DNA of 64,000 bases from contig NZ_PUEJ01000004.1 in the NCBI RefSeq assembly GCF_002982075.1, positions 372,001-436,000 on the forward strand. Direction: 5' to 3'. Position 1 is the stretch's first letter. The number at the start of each line of letters is the position of its first letter. Made by a program: the position numbers and the translations under genes. The DNA is from Labrys okinawensis. GTDB lineage: Bacteria > Pseudomonadota > Alphaproteobacteria > Rhizobiales > Labraceae. Positions 1 to 8,874 of the stretch are shown in pieces. The notes beneath the pieces were generated by a model. The model ran no database searches and was not told the DNA's origin. It saw nothing but the letters and a program-made list of their open reading frames with translations.

Positions 1-233
1 GTCTGGCCTTCGGCGACGTCGAAATCAACCGCTTCGGCGCCAAGGATTCGCAGTGGCAGGTCGGCTGGACCGCCGGCTTCGGTGCCGAATATCGCGTGAC
101 CCCGGAAGTTTCGGTCCGGGCGGAATACAACTACACCAGCTATGGCAAGGATGACTTCGACATCCGCAGCGGTGTGGTCAATGCCGGCTATAGCGGCAGC
201 GACATCAAGGTGGGCGTGAACTATCACTTCTGA
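1..233 (+). CDS. Outer-membrane beta-barrel protein, C-terminal fragment
   Basis: The frame is open from the left edge of the window and stops with TGA at 231-233, leaving about 76 residues. They alternate aromatic and polar residues as in amphipathic transmembrane strands, and the chain ends in VGVNYHF. A terminal Phe is the usual signal for assembly of barrels into the outer membrane. The pattern resembles the Omp25/Omp31/RopB porin-like family of Hyphomicrobiales. The start lies outside the window. A good intrinsic terminator follows. Barrel identity is fairly sure; the exact family is inference. Confidence 0.75.
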   Translation, partial: LAFGDVEINRFGAKDSQWQVGWTAGFGAEYRVTPEVSVRAEYNYTSYGKDDFDIRSGVVNAGYSGSDIKVGVNYHF

Positions 234-259
234 TCCGTTCGGAAGACAGCGCTCCGAAA

Positions 260-287
260 AGGCCCGGCATCACTGCCGGGCCTTTTT
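260..287 (+). terminator. Intrinsic terminator after the outer-membrane gene
   Basis: A perfect 10-bp stem (AGGCCCGGCA / TGCCGGGCCT) with a 4-nt loop is followed by a run of T. It lies 27 bases past the stop of the barrel gene and before the convergent transporter gene. Confidence 0.85.
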
Positions 288-300
288 CGTTCGATGATCG

Positions 301-1197
301 TCAGCAGCCCTTGGCCGTTGATGCCCGGCCTTCCCAGACCATACTGCCGATCACGGCCAGGAGAACCATGCCGCCACCAGCCAGGGCCGCCATTCCCGGC
401 GCCTCTCCGAAGGCAAGCCAGACCCATAGGGGCGCAAGCGGGGTCTCCAAGGCACCTATCAGCGCCGTCTGTGCCGCCGGAATGAACTTCGCGCCAATGG
501 TGAAGCAGACCAGTGCCAATCCCATATTGCTTACGCCGAAGGCAACCAGCATGGCGACCTCACGACCGTCCGTCGGCCAGCTCGACATCAGGGGAGCGCT
601 GATCAGCGCCGGCACCAGAGCCGACAGGCAGGCGGCCGGTACCAGCGGCACATCGGGAAAGCGCCGTCGCATCACCACGAAAGCGGCAACCAGTATCGTC
701 ATCGCCAATGCAAGGACATCGCCGATCAGGCTCCCCTGCGCGCTGCCGCCGGCCACGGTCAGCGCTACGCCCGCGACGGCGAAAAAGCTGGCGACCAGCA
801 CCGCTACGGAAGCCCGTTCTCGCATCACCAGCCAGGCCAGGCCGGCGCCCACGAAGGGCACCGTCGCGTAGATGATCGAGACATGGGCCACGCTGGTGAG
901 CCGTAGCGACGCCACGAAGCAGGCCATGCCCAGGCTGGACAGCAGGCAGAAGCCCAAGCCGATCCATCCCATCGCCCTGAAGCTGCGCCAGGTGTTGCGG
1001 CCTTCCAGCGCCAGGATGAAGGCAAGGCTGGCGAGCGCGCCAAACAGGCCGCGCCAGAACAGCAGGGCGGCAATGTCGAGAGGCACCGCCCGCGTGAAAT
1101 AGCCGGCCGAACTCCACAAGATGGCGGAGGCCGTCACCAGCGCCACGCCGATATGGCGCGGCGCGTATGCCGCCGGCATGCTCCCTTCAATGGACAT
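301..1197 (-). CDS. EamA (DMT) family transporter
   Basis: A 298-residue inner-membrane protein with about ten hydrophobic segments in two repeats, the arrangement of EamA drug/metabolite transporters. Substrates in this family are metabolites or amino acids and cannot be read from sequence. The start at 1197 (MSIEGSMPAAYAPRH) is preferred over an upstream in-frame start because GGAGA lies 6 bases before it and the family normally begins just before the first membrane helix. It is divergent from the WYL regulator at 1320, which may control it (inference). Confidence 0.88.
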   Translation of the reverse strand: MSIEGSMPAAYAPRHIGVALVTASAILWSSAGYFTRAVPLDIAALLFWRGLFGALASLAFILALEGRNTWRSFRAMGWIGLGFCLLSSLGMACFVASLRLTSVAHVSIIYATVPFVGAGLAWLVMRERASVAVLVASFFAVAGVALTVAGGSAQGSLIGDVLALAMTILVAAFVVMRRRFPDVPLVPAACLSALVPALISAPLMSSWPTDGREVAMLVAFGVSNMGLALVCFTIGAKFIPAAQTALIGALETPLAPLWVWLAFGEAPGMAALAGGGMVLLAVIGSMVWEGRASTAKGC

Positions 1198-1319
1198 TGC
1201 GATCTCCGATATGGCTGGATGCCGATTGACAGATGCCGGATTGAAGCAGAACTCTGCTGCCAAGAATCTGTCAGCAGTCAGCGTTCCCTACGCAGACCGC
1301 GCTCAACGGCTTGCCTCCC

Positions 1320-2015
1320 ATGCGCCGCACCACCCGCCTGTTCGAGATCATCCAGCTCCTGCGCGTCGCCAAGAAGCCAGTGACGGCCGAGGCGATCGCC
1401 GCGCAGCTCGAAGTCGCCAAACGTACCATCTACCGCGACATCGCTTCGCTTCAGGCCCTGTCGGTGCCCATCTACGGCGAAGCCGGCATCGGCTATGTCA
1501 TGCGCTCCGGCTACGACCTGCCGCCGCTGATGCTGTCCATCGAGGAAGTCGAAGCCCTCGTGGTCGCTCTCGGCCTGCTGGAGCGCACCGACGATCGGGC
1601 GCTCAAGCTGGCCGCGGATTCGATCCGCGCCAAGATCGCCACCGTTTTGCCGATCCCCAATCGCGAACCCATCGACAAGACCCGGCTCTTCGTGCCGCAA
1701 TGGATCCATCCCGAGCCGATCAGCATCGATCTTGCCGCCATTCGCCTGGCCATTCGCGACGAGCGCAAATTGCTGCTGCACTATGTCGATGTAGAGGAAC
1801 GGGAAAGCAGGCGGGTCGTCCGACCGATCGCCATGGTCTACTATGTCGAAGTGATGCATGTCGTGGCCTGGTGCGAACTGCGCCGGGATTTCCGCAGCTT
1901 CAGGGCCGACCGCATCCGCCATTGCGAGGTCATGCAGGAGCGTTTCGAGGGCGAGAGCGCGGCCTTGCGCACGGCCTGGGAGGCGCGCCAGCGTGAAGAG
2001 ACGCCGCAGCGCTAG
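1320..2015 (+). CDS. YafY-type HTH/WYL transcriptional regulator
   Basis: 231 residues. An N-terminal winged HTH (about residues 1-60, with AKRTIYRDIASLQ as recognition region, HTH_11/DeoR-like) is joined to a WYL domain in the second half. WYL domains are thought to bind small ligands or nucleic acid and act as sensors. A TTG at 1311 could add three residues; ATG 1320 is chosen because MRRTTRLFEIIQLL is the usual beginning. No strong ribosome site is visible for either start. It is divergent from the EamA transporter, 122 bases away, a common regulator-target arrangement. Confidence 0.85.
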   Translation: MRRTTRLFEIIQLLRVAKKPVTAEAIAAQLEVAKRTIYRDIASLQALSVPIYGEAGIGYVMRSGYDLPPLMLSIEEVEALVVALGLLERTDDRALKLAADSIRAKIATVLPIPNREPIDKTRLFVPQWIHPEPISIDLAAIRLAIRDERKLLLHYVDVEERESRRVVRPIAMVYYVEVMHVVAWCELRRDFRSFRADRIRHCEVMQERFEGESAALRTAWEARQREETPQR

Positions 2016-2047
2016 ATCAAAGTGCGATTTTTCTGAAAAACGCTTTA
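2014..2047. repeat. Mosaic repeat, short copy (a)
   Basis: A short copy of the dispersed repeat. AAGTGCGAT and TTTTCTGAAAAACGC match, in inverse orientation, the arms of the copies at 22952 and 32152. It begins at the stop codon of the WYL regulator. Confidence 0.55.
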
Positions 2048-2063
2048 GTTCCCTATCGAGCTC

Positions 2064-2249
2064 TCAGATGAACACCATCGCCACCTCATTCCGCGTCTGA
2101 AAGCCCGCTTTGGCATAGGCCGCTTGTGCCCACCGATTGGCTGGACCGGGATCGATGACGATCATCGGCGCCCTCTCCGCCCGCAGATGCCGCGCCGGCA
2201 AGGGCAGATCGCTCGCGCCGGCCGGGCGGAAACGATAGGGGCCCGCTGT
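2064..2249 (-). pseudogene. Remnant of a GNAT acetyltransferase (C-terminal end only)
   Basis: In this frame the last 33 codons read VIDPGPANRWAQAAYAKAGF followed by QTRNEVAMVFI and a stop. DPxxxNxxAxxAYxKAGF is the acetyl-CoA-binding end of GNAT enzymes of the aminoglycoside 6'-N-acetyltransferase type. Upstream the similarity fades within about 30 codons and the frame closes at a stop (2250-2252). There is no start, no N-terminal half and no ribosome site. This is a decayed end of a lost gene beside a repeat copy. Assignment is by motif recognition only. Confidence 0.6.
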
Positions 2250-2263
2250 TCAGGCTCATTGCT

Positions 2264-2863
2264 TCATTGGGGACGCGTCAGGCCGAAAGCCGGGATCTCC
2301 GCCTCGAAGGCGGCAAGCCAGGTCTGCAGCTTGGGAAGATGCTGCCGCCAGGTTCCCGCAAAGCGCAAATCGAGATAGCCGAGTGCGCAGGCCAGCGCGA
2401 TGCTTCCCGCGTCCAGCGCCGGGTCGAAGGCCCCTGCCCGCGCCTCGAACGTAGCCAGGCCGCGCGCGACCTTGCCAGCCTGGATGTCGAGCCATTTGGC
2501 ACTGCGTTGATCTTCGGGGCGCATCCTCGCCTCATAGACCTGGAGCAGCGAGGCATCCATGACGCCGTCCGCGAGGGCTTGGCGGGTGAGCACCTCGAAA
2601 CGCGCCGGGCCCTGCGGCACGATCCGGCCGCCACCGGCGAGGTGGTCGAGATAATCGAGAATGACCCGGCTGTCGTAGAGGACGGCCCCGTCATCCAGGA
2701 TCAGCACCGGGATCTTGCCGAGCGGATTCTGCCCGCGCAGGCTGTCCTGCGGATCATTGGTATCCGCAGGAACCACGGTGATGCGATCGAACAAGCCGAG
2801 ATAATGGGCGGCGATCTTGACCTTCCGACCAAAGGGCGAAGGAGGCGAGGAGCGCAATTGCAT
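2264..2863 (-). CDS. Glutathione S-transferase family protein
   Basis: 199 residues, the usual GST length. The thioredoxin-like N-terminal domain (about residues 1-80) starts MQLRSSPPSPFGRKVKIAAH and contains NPLGKIPVLILDDG, holding the cis-proline that contacts glutathione, then LYDSRVILDYLD, a typical glutathione-binding SRxI region. The C-terminal helical domain follows. It probably conjugates or reduces electrophiles in the cytoplasm; the substrate is unknown. It stands alone, downstream of the cold-shock gene on the same strand and separated from it by a hairpin. Confidence 0.88.
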   Translation of the reverse strand: MQLRSSPPSPFGRKVKIAAHYLGLFDRITVVPADTNDPQDSLRGQNPLGKIPVLILDDGAVLYDSRVILDYLDHLAGGGRIVPQGPARFEVLTRQALADGVMDASLLQVYEARMRPEDQRSAKWLDIQAGKVARGLATFEARAGAFDPALDAGSIALACALGYLDLRFAGTWRQHLPKLQTWLAAFEAEIPAFGLTRPQ

Positions 2864-2920
2864 GATGGTGCCGAAACCCAGGTGCTGGAATCATGAGCGA
2901 CTGCGAGCGCTCGTCCTTCC

Positions 2921-2951
2921 ATTACCGCATTTCAGCTGCAAATGCGGTAAT
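2921..2951. terminator. Perfect 12-bp hairpin between cold-shock and GST genes
   Basis: ATTACCGCATTT and AAATGCGGTAAT form a perfect stem with a 7-nt loop, ending 5 bases beyond the stop of the cold-shock gene on the minus strand. No T run follows, so it may be an mRNA 3'-stabilising hairpin or an operator for the GST gene rather than a classic terminator. Confidence 0.5.
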
Positions 2952-2956
2952 ACCGG

Positions 2957-3169
2957 TCAGGCCTTCACCAAATTGACGGCCTTCGGTCCCTTGCCTTTCT
3001 TGTCAGGCTCGACATCGAAGGAGATCTTCTGGCCTTCCGACAATGTACCCAGACCGGAACTTTCGACTGCGGTGATGTGAACAAAGATGTCGCGTCCACC
3101 ATCGTCAGGCGTTATGAAGCCATAGCCTTTTTGGGTGTTGAAGAACTTGACGGTGCCGCTCTGCGCCAT
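2957..3169 (-). CDS. CspA-family cold-shock protein
   Basis: 70 residues, the standard size. It starts MAQSGTVKFFNTQKGYGFIT, which includes RNP1 (KGYGFIT); DIFVHITAV is RNP2. These form the nucleic-acid-binding face of the single-stranded DNA/RNA-binding OB fold. Members act as RNA chaperones in cold or general stress. GGGAGCG lies just upstream of the ATG. Longer in-frame extensions upstream do not look like the family and are discarded. Confidence 0.95.
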   Translation of the reverse strand: MAQSGTVKFFNTQKGYGFITPDDGGRDIFVHITAVESSGLGTLSEGQKISFDVEPDKKGKGPKAVNLVKA

Positions 3170-3331
3170 CTTACGCTCCCAGTCCCGATCTGGCCGGATG
3201 ACCAGATCCATTCCACACCAGTACGAAAAGAGTTTCATCCAAAGGGCGCTTGTACGCAAGAGGCGATATGGGCCGCAGGACCAATCCACCCTTGCCGCAG
3301 CAGACAAATTTTACCGATTTTGGAAATCCGT

Positions 3332-4240
3332 ATGGGCGAAGACATACCATATAACCGCGAGGCGCCCTCCCCAGGCGTCCTCGAGGAATTGTCGCCGGGT
3401 GTCCGCCGCATCCTGGCTCCCAATGGCGGTGCCTTCACCTTTACCGGCACCTGTTCCTACATCGTCGGGCGCGGCAAGGTCGCCATCATCGACCCCGGTC
3501 CGGACGATCCCGCCCACGTCGCCGCCCTGCTGGCGGCCGTGCGGGGCGAGGAAGTCGTGGCGATCGCCGTCACCCATACCCACCGCGACCATTCGCCTGC
3601 TGCATCGGCGTTGGCATCGGCGACCGGCGCGCCCACCTATGGCGCCGGCCCGCATCGCAGTGCCCGCCCCTTGCATGAGGGCGAGACCAATCTGCTCGAC
3701 GCTTCCGGCGACCTCGCCTTCCAACCCGACGTGGTCCTGGACGAGGGCGATCGCTTCGGTCCCCCGGACTGGCCGTTGACGGCGCTGGAGACGCCCGGCC
3801 ACTGCGCCAACCATCTCGCCTTTTCGCTCGAGGCGGACAAGGTGTTGCTCTCGGGTGACCATGTCATGGCGTGGTCCACCAGTATCGTCGCACCGCCCGA
3901 CGGCTCGATGGGAGACTATATGGCCTCGCTGGAGAAACTCCTCGGCAGGCCGGAGACGCGCTATTTCCCGGGCCATGGCGGTCCGGTCGAGCAACCGCAG
4001 CGCTTCCTGCGCGCCATGATCCAGCATCGCCGCATGCGCGAGGCCTCGATCCTTCAGGCCCTGGGCGAAGGCCCCGCGCCGATCACGCCCTTGACCGCCA
4101 AAGTCTATGCAGGACTGCCGGCCGGGTTGCAGGGAGCGGCGGCCCTCAACCTCTTCGCCCATCTCGAAGACCTCGTCCAGCGCGGCAAGGTGCTCACCGA
4201 GGGCGCCCCTTCCCTGGCAGGCCGCTACTGGCTCGCCTGA
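3332..4240 (+). CDS. MBL-fold metallo-hydrolase (LACTB2-like)
   Basis: 302 residues. The metallo-beta-lactamase motif HTHRDH is at residues 82-87. Further metal ligands appear as ETPGHCANH, LSGDHV and FPGHGG. The C-terminal 60 residues form a small winged-helix-like domain (LTAKVYAGLP...ALNLFAHLEDLVQRG), as in the LACTB2/Glx2-like branch. The family includes hydrolases of thioesters and RNA-processing enzymes; the real substrate is unknown. Start chosen at ATG 3332; the ribosome site is weak. Its 3' end overlaps the convergent DUF1499 gene by 16 bases. Confidence 0.87.
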   Translation: MGEDIPYNREAPSPGVLEELSPGVRRILAPNGGAFTFTGTCSYIVGRGKVAIIDPGPDDPAHVAALLAAVRGEEVVAIAVTHTHRDHSPAASALASATGAPTYGAGPHRSARPLHEGETNLLDASGDLAFQPDVVLDEGDRFGPPDWPLTALETPGHCANHLAFSLEADKVLLSGDHVMAWSTSIVAPPDGSMGDYMASLEKLLGRPETRYFPGHGGPVEQPQRFLRAMIQHRRMREASILQALGEGPAPITPLTAKVYAGLPAGLQGAAALNLFAHLEDLVQRGKVLTEGAPSLAGRYWLA

Positions 4241-5109
4241 TCGGGCGTCAGGGCCCGATCGCGCAATTCGGCCATGAAGCTCTGCACATGCTTGGCGTTG
4301 GCCCCGAAATCATAGGAGCCGTAGCGAGCAGCCGATCGCATGTCGATCCGCGTCTTGCCGCCCTCGCCCCGGATGCGCAGCGCGATATCGTCGACGGTGC
4401 CCAGAACGGCGGATGAGGCGACGGCTTCGATGCGATCGCTGAAGCGCCTTTGCGCGGCGGCAGAACCGGCGGGCCCGCCGCCCGCCGTGTCCGAGTCCAC
4501 GGGATCGCCATCCCCCCGGATGCTGTCCGGCAGACGAATGCGCGCCGCCATCTCGCCGAAACGCAGATCGCCGACCACCTGCCAGCGCCTTTCCCGCATC
4601 AGGCGAAGCGCGATCTTGCGGACGTCGTCCGGCGGCACGTCGAGCAGAATCGACTGGATCTGCGGCAGGGCTTGCCGCTGATAGGCGGCGAGCCCCGCGG
4701 TATAGGCCGTCGAATTGGCGTCCGGCCCGCGGGTGCGGGCGGCATGAGCCAGGGGCGGAGGATCGTCGGGATCGGTGCTGACATCGACAATCGCAGGCAC
4801 GCTGAGGGCGAGGCTGGCGGCGATTGCGGCGGGGGCCAGCACCAGGATGGCGAGCAGGAATGCGCTGAAGGCCCGGCCGAAGCCCCGCTCGCCCTTGCGC
4901 CAGATCACCTGAAAGGCGATCACCGCGCAGAGCAAGGCGGCGCAGGCTGCCAGCAGCCCCGCACACAGCGCGGCAAAGCCGGCCTGGAGCGGGGCGAGAT
5001 GAAAACGCAGCAACAGCAACGAGATCACGACGACCTCGAAGGCAAAGACCGCCAAGGTCTGCGCGGCACGGGCCCAGCCGATCGGCGGAGGCACCGGGCG
5101 TCGCAGCAT
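4225..5109 (-). CDS. DUF1499 membrane protein
   Basis: 294 residues. Three or so hydrophobic helices occupy the first 110 residues, followed by a soluble domain beginning VDVSTDPDDPP and ending ARYGSYDFGANAKHVQSFMA, both hallmarks of DUF1499. The function of the family is unknown; the soluble part probably faces the periplasm. The start codon overlaps the stop of the upstream HAD gene by one base (TGATG), which indicates one transcript and translational coupling. Confidence 0.85.
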   Translation of the reverse strand: MLRRPVPPPIGWARAAQTLAVFAFEVVVISLLLLRFHLAPLQAGFAALCAGLLAACAALLCAVIAFQVIWRKGERGFGRAFSAFLLAILVLAPAAIAASLALSVPAIVDVSTDPDDPPPLAHAARTRGPDANSTAYTAGLAAYQRQALPQIQSILLDVPPDDVRKIALRLMRERRWQVVGDLRFGEMAARIRLPDSIRGDGDPVDSDTAGGGPAGSAAAQRRFSDRIEAVASSAVLGTVDDIALRIRGEGGKTRIDMRSAARYGSYDFGANAKHVQSFMAELRDRALTPDQASQ

Positions 5110-5822
5110 CAGGGCGCGCCCGCAAGAGACAGCAGCAGAGCGGGCAGGTCCATCACGCTCTCGATGACATGATCGGCATGCGGCGCGAGTTCTTCCCGCC
5201 GGGCGAAACCGCTGAGCACGGCGATGGCGGTGCCCCCGGCCGCCCTGACGGCGTGAAGGTCATGGGTGGAATCGCCGACCAAGGCGATCTCCTGCGGCGC
5301 AACTCCGAACGCCCTGGCAAAGCCGAGCACAGGGCCAGGCTCCGGCTTGCGGCCATGGCCTGAATCATAGCCGAGCACGGCGTCGAGCCAGGGTATCAGG
5401 CCGAGCTTTTCGCAATGGGCACGCGCGCCTGCCTCGGAATCGTTGGTGCAGATGCCCAGCAGATAGCCGCGCGCCTTCAAGGTGGAGAGCAGCCAGGGCG
5501 GGTCCCCGATGGGCGTGACGTGTTTCAGGCCCTCTTCGATGAAGATGCGATCCATCTGCTCGAAAAAGGCCGTATCGGCGACCTCCCCAAGCACTTCGGC
5601 CCAGGCGACCCCGTAATCGGCCGAAGATTCGGCCACCAGCACCGAGTGCGGCAGGATGCGATGGCTTTCCAGGTCGTAGTCGTTGATCTCGATCAGCCGC
5701 GCCATCTTCTCGGGATCTCCACCGCTCAGGCGCTGCATGGCAGCGTAGGCGGCGGCGCTCCAGGTGAGATGAAAATCGACCAGGGTCCCGTCCTTGTCGA
5801 AGAGTATGGCGCGTATCGGCAT
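5109..5822 (-). CDS. HAD-superfamily phosphatase (phosphoglycolate phosphatase-like)
   Basis: 237 residues. Motif I is [13 protein letters not shown] at the N-terminus (the family more often has DxD/G), motif II is GICTND, motif III the Lys in GRKPEP, and motif IV is [17 protein letters not shown] helical cap lies between motifs I and II. This is the Gph/PGP-type arrangement, so it probably dephosphorylates a small phosphorylated metabolite. Start set at [12 protein letters not shown]. It is the first gene of a two-gene unit with the DUF1499 gene. Confidence 0.87.
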   Translation of the reverse strand: MPIRAILFDKDGTLVDFHLTWSAAAYAAMQRLSGGDPEKMARLIEINDYDLESHRILPHSVLVAESSADYGVAWAEVLGEVADTAFFEQMDRIFIEEGLKHVTPIGDPPWLLSTLKARGYLLGICTNDSEAGARAHCEKLGLIPWLDAVLGYDSGHGRKPEPGPVLGFARAFGVAPQEIALVGDSTHDLHAVRAAGGTAIAVLSGFARREELAPHADHVIESVMDLPALLLSLAGAP

Positions 5823-6102
5823 GGCGAATCCCAGTCTACAGCCCTTTCCCGCCCTCCATAAGGAATTTAGCCGGCGCGGCATACCGAATTCGCGCGGAAA
5901 CAGGAGGTTGGAACAGAGATCATCGACCAGGCGTCAAACCAGCGCCAGACCTCCCACATGGGTGGAAGTCGCCGTCTTCCCGAGATTTCGCGGCGCAAGC
6001 ATATTGCGGAATCTCGTGCTAAATCCCATGTGTTTGGCGCACGTGGGCCTTGTGCCACGGTGCGGGCTGCCCATCAGGGGGCCGGCGGGAGAGATTTTGA
6101 AC

Positions 6103-7032
6103 ATGCGTGACCCCTATAGCGTCCTTGGCGTTTCCAAGACGGCAAGCTTGGCTGAGATCAAGAAGGCCTTTCGCAAGCTCGCCAAGCAGTACCACCCCGA
6201 TCAGAACAAGGATGCCAAGGCCGCGGCGAAGTTCGCCGAGGTCAACAGCGCCTATGAAATCGTCGGTGACGAGAAGAAGCGGGCCCAGTTCGACCGAGGC
6301 GAGATCGACGCCGAGGGCAAGCCGCGTTTCCAGGGCTTCGAGGCCGCGGGTGGTCCCGGCGGCTTCGGGCGCGACACCGGCGGCTTCGAGTTCAATTTCG
6401 GCAATGCCCGGAGCGGCAGCGGTGGCGGCGGTTTCGCGAGCGGCTTCGACGACATCCTCAGCGAGATGTTCGGTGGCAGAGCCCAGCGCGGCGGCGCGCG
6501 CGCCGGTGGTGCGCCCCGCGGTGATGATATCCAGGTCACCGGACAGATTCCCTTCACCGTCTGGGCGTTGGGCGGCAAGACACGCGTCGAGCTCGGGCCG
6601 GGCCGCGTGGTGGACGCCTCCATTCCGGCCGGCATCGCTCCCGGCAAGACCATTCGCCTCAGGGGCCAGGGCGAGCCCAGCCCGTTCGGCGGCGAGCCCG
6701 GCGACGCGCTGATCACGGTGGCCGTGGCGCCGCACGACACGTTCCGCGCCGAAGGCAAGAACGTCCGCGTCGACGTCAACGTGACCCTCTACGAAGCCGC
6801 CCTCGGCGCCAAGGTGCGCGTGCCGACGCTGGACGGCTCCGTCGATCTCACCTTGCCCGCCGGCACCACGGGGCTGCGCTCCTTCCGCCTCAAGGGCAAG
6901 GGCGTGCAGGCCAAGGACGGGCCGGGCGACCTCATCGTGCAGCCCCGGATCATCATGCCCAGCAAGATTGATCCCGAACTCGAGGCCGCTCTCGTGAAGC
7001 TGCGTGAGAAGGGCTACGACATCGGGCGGTAA
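6103..7032 (+). CDS. DnaJ-like (CbpA-type) co-chaperone
   Basis: 309 residues. J domain at residues 1-65 ([20 protein letters not shown], then YHPDQN with the HPD motif that stimulates DnaK ATPase), a Gly/Phe-rich linker to about residue 145, then the DnaJ C-terminal substrate-binding domains. No CxxCxGxG zinc finger is present, so it is a CbpA-type rather than a true DnaJ. GGGAGAG lies about 10 bases before the ATG. A DnaJ-type gene near pdxH, fabI and aroC is typical of Hyphomicrobiales. It is convergent with aroC. Confidence 0.92.
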   Translation: MRDPYSVLGVSKTASLAEIKKAFRKLAKQYHPDQNKDAKAAAKFAEVNSAYEIVGDEKKRAQFDRGEIDAEGKPRFQGFEAAGGPGGFGRDTGGFEFNFGNARSGSGGGGFASGFDDILSEMFGGRAQRGGARAGGAPRGDDIQVTGQIPFTVWALGGKTRVELGPGRVVDASIPAGIAPGKTIRLRGQGEPSPFGGEPGDALITVAVAPHDTFRAEGKNVRVDVNVTLYEAALGAKVRVPTLDGSVDLTLPAGTTGLRSFRLKGKGVQAKDGPGDLIVQPRIIMPSKIDPELEAALVKLREKGYDIGR

Positions 7033-7074
7033 AACGGGGCGGATCTTCGGCCCCGCCCGGAACGGAACCGAGAT

Positions 7075-7092
7075 GGCGGGTGAAGACCCGCC
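7075..7092. terminator. Hairpin between convergent dnaJ-like and aroC genes
   Basis: GGCGGGT and ACCCGCC form a 7-bp stem with loop GAAG, just before the aroC stop. A second GC-rich inverted repeat lies at about 7034-7060. Neither has a T run, so they are at best weak shared terminators. Confidence 0.4.
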
Positions 7093-7098
7093 CCCCAA

Positions 7099-8214
7099 TC
7101 ATGCTTCGAATGGCCAGGCCGCAGGCGTGCCGACCTGCCCGCGGTGACGCAGGAGATGATCTGCCAGCACGCAGGCCATCATCGCCTCTCCCACCGGCAC
7201 GGCGCGGATGCCGACACAGGGGTCATGGCGCCCCTTGGTGACGATATCGGTGTCCCGGCCATAGCGGTCGACCGTGCGGCGCTCCTGCAGGATGGAGGAG
7301 GTCGGCTTCACCGCAAAGCGCACCACCACGGGCTGCCCGGTGGAGATGCCGCCAAGAATGCCGCCGGCATGGTTGGAGAGGAACAGAGGCCGTCCGTCAT
7401 TGCCCATGCGCATTTCGTCGGCATTCGCCTCGCCTCCGAGTTCGGCGGCGGCGAAGCCATCCCCGATCTCCACGCCTTTGACGGCATTGATGCTCATCAT
7501 CGCCGCGGCGAGATCCGAATCGAGCTTGCCGTAGATCGGAGCACCGAGACCGGGCTGCACCCCTTCGGCCACCACCTCGATCACCGCGCCGATCGAAGAG
7601 CCCGCCTTGCGCACGCCATCGAGATATTCCTCGAAGAAGGCTGCCGCGACCGGATCCGGGCAGAAGAACGGATTGGCGTCGACCGCCTCCCAGTCCCAAC
7701 GGCTGCGATCGATCTTGTGCGGGCCCATCTGCACGAGCGCTCCCCGGACGGTCACGCCGGGCAGGACCTGCCGGGCCACCGCGCCGGCCGCTACCCGGGC
7801 CGCCGTCTCGCGGGCCGAGGAACGCCCGCCGCCGCGATAATCGCGAATGCCGTATTTGATGTCATAGGCATAATCGGCATGGCCGGGGCGATACTTGTCC
7901 TTGATCTCCCCGTAATCCTTCGAACGCTGATCGACATTTTCGATCATCAAATGGATCGGCGTCCCTGTGGTCAGCAACTGCCCGCTCGCTTCGTCCGCCA
8001 TCACGCCCGAGAGAATGCGCACGGTATCGGGTTCGCGACGCTGCGTGGTGAACCGGCTCTGGCCCGGTTTGCGGCGATCGAGGAAACCCTGAATCATCGC
8101 TTCGCTGATCGGAAGGCGCGGCGGACAGCCATCGATCACGCAGCCCAGCGCCACGCCATGACTCTCGCCATAGGTGGTAACGCGGAAGAGATGGCCGAAG
8201 CTGTTGAACGACAT
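7099..8214 (-). CDS. aroC: Chorismate synthase
   Basis: 371 residues, full length. Signature 1 is [17 protein letters not shown] near the N-terminus; signatures 2 ([18 protein letters not shown]) and 3 ([17 protein letters not shown]) are present. The enzyme converts 5-enolpyruvylshikimate-3-phosphate to chorismate, the last common step of aromatic amino-acid and folate synthesis, and needs reduced FMN without net redox change. Start [20 protein letters not shown] is the family norm. It stands alone; the 285 bases upstream carry no recognised gene. Confidence 0.97.
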   Translation of the reverse strand: MSFNSFGHLFRVTTYGESHGVALGCVIDGCPPRLPISEAMIQGFLDRRKPGQSRFTTQRREPDTVRILSGVMADEASGQLLTTGTPIHLMIENVDQRSKDYGEIKDKYRPGHADYAYDIKYGIRDYRGGGRSSARETAARVAAGAVARQVLPGVTVRGALVQMGPHKIDRSRWDWEAVDANPFFCPDPVAAAFFEEYLDGVRKAGSSIGAVIEVVAEGVQPGLGAPIYGKLDSDLAAAMMSINAVKGVEIGDGFAAAELGGEANADEMRMGNDGRPLFLSNHAGGILGGISTGQPVVVRFAVKPTSSILQERRTVDRYGRDTDIVTKGRHDPCVGIRAVPVGEAMMACVLADHLLRHRGQVGTPAAWPFEA

Positions 8215-8500
8215 GGCAACTCGCAGGGAACGGGTGATGGCCGCCTTCTACAGCATTCGCGCCAAAACTCAATTTCGGCCGTGCCTCACCGAGGTCGAAG
8301 ACAATCTTGCGAGCGCCGTCATTGCCGCTTCCGCCGATCAGAATAAGCAAGGCGTCAGATGGGATCAAAACAGGATTTGATCAGATGCCGCCGCCGAATT
8401 CTCAAACGAAGGTCAAAATTCGGCCATGTCATGGTTCCATGCCTGAGGCGGGCTGGCTATCGAAATCATCATCGATGTCGAATATACTGGAGGAAATACC

Positions 8501-8803
8501 ATGAACGTCCGCAATTTTGGCCTGCTTCCGGCAATTGCATTGGCATTTTCCTTGGGTGTTGGCGCTGCCTCCGCACAGACCACGCCTGAAACCGCGCCGC
8601 CGGCGACGGCCGCGCCGACCGAACAGATGGCGCCAAGTGCCACGCCGACGACTCCGAAGGCCAAGAAGCCGGCGGTCGATGCCACCAAGAAGGCGGCCAT
8701 TTCCAAGGCCTGCTCCGACGCCGCCGACAAGCAGGGACTGAAGGGCACGCCCCGCAAGAAGTTCCGCGAAAGCTGCAAGCGCAAGGGTGGCCCGGTCACC
8801 TGA
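8501..8803 (+). CDS. PsiF-like small secreted protein
   Basis: 100 residues. A signal peptide (about residues 1-25, cleavage near ASAQ) precedes a Pro/Ala/Thr-rich linker and one PsiF repeat: ACSDAADKQGLKGTPRKKF then ESCKRKGG. PsiF is phosphate-starvation-induced in E. coli but its role is unknown; E. coli PsiF has two such repeats. GGAGGAA lies 6 bases before the ATG, an excellent ribosome site. No Pho box was recognised upstream. It converges on the histidine phosphatase gene across a 13-bp inverted repeat. Confidence 0.82.
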   Translation: MNVRNFGLLPAIALAFSLGVGAASAQTTPETAPPATAAPTEQMAPSATPTTPKAKKPAVDATKKAAISKACSDAADKQGLKGTPRKKFRESCKRKGGPVT

Positions 8804-8817
8804 TCCGGACCTGATGG

Positions 8818-8857
8818 CCAGAACCGCCGAAGCCGCTACCCGCCTCGGCGGTTCTGG
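8818..8857. terminator. Bidirectional hairpin between psiF-like and phosphatase genes
   Basis: A perfect 13-bp inverted repeat (CCAGAACCGCCGA / TCGGCGGTTCTGG) with a 14-nt loop lies exactly between two convergent genes. No strong T run on either side. Confidence 0.6.
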
Positions 8858-8874
8858 TCAGCCGCGAAGATATT

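Noticed and set aside
1121..1996. 291-codon frame overlapping the WYL regulator
   Set aside because: Out of frame with the clear HTH-WYL protein and Arg-rich.
8818..8857. Hairpin as an attachment site
   Set aside because: It lies between convergent genes with no integrase or tRNA; a shared terminator explains it.
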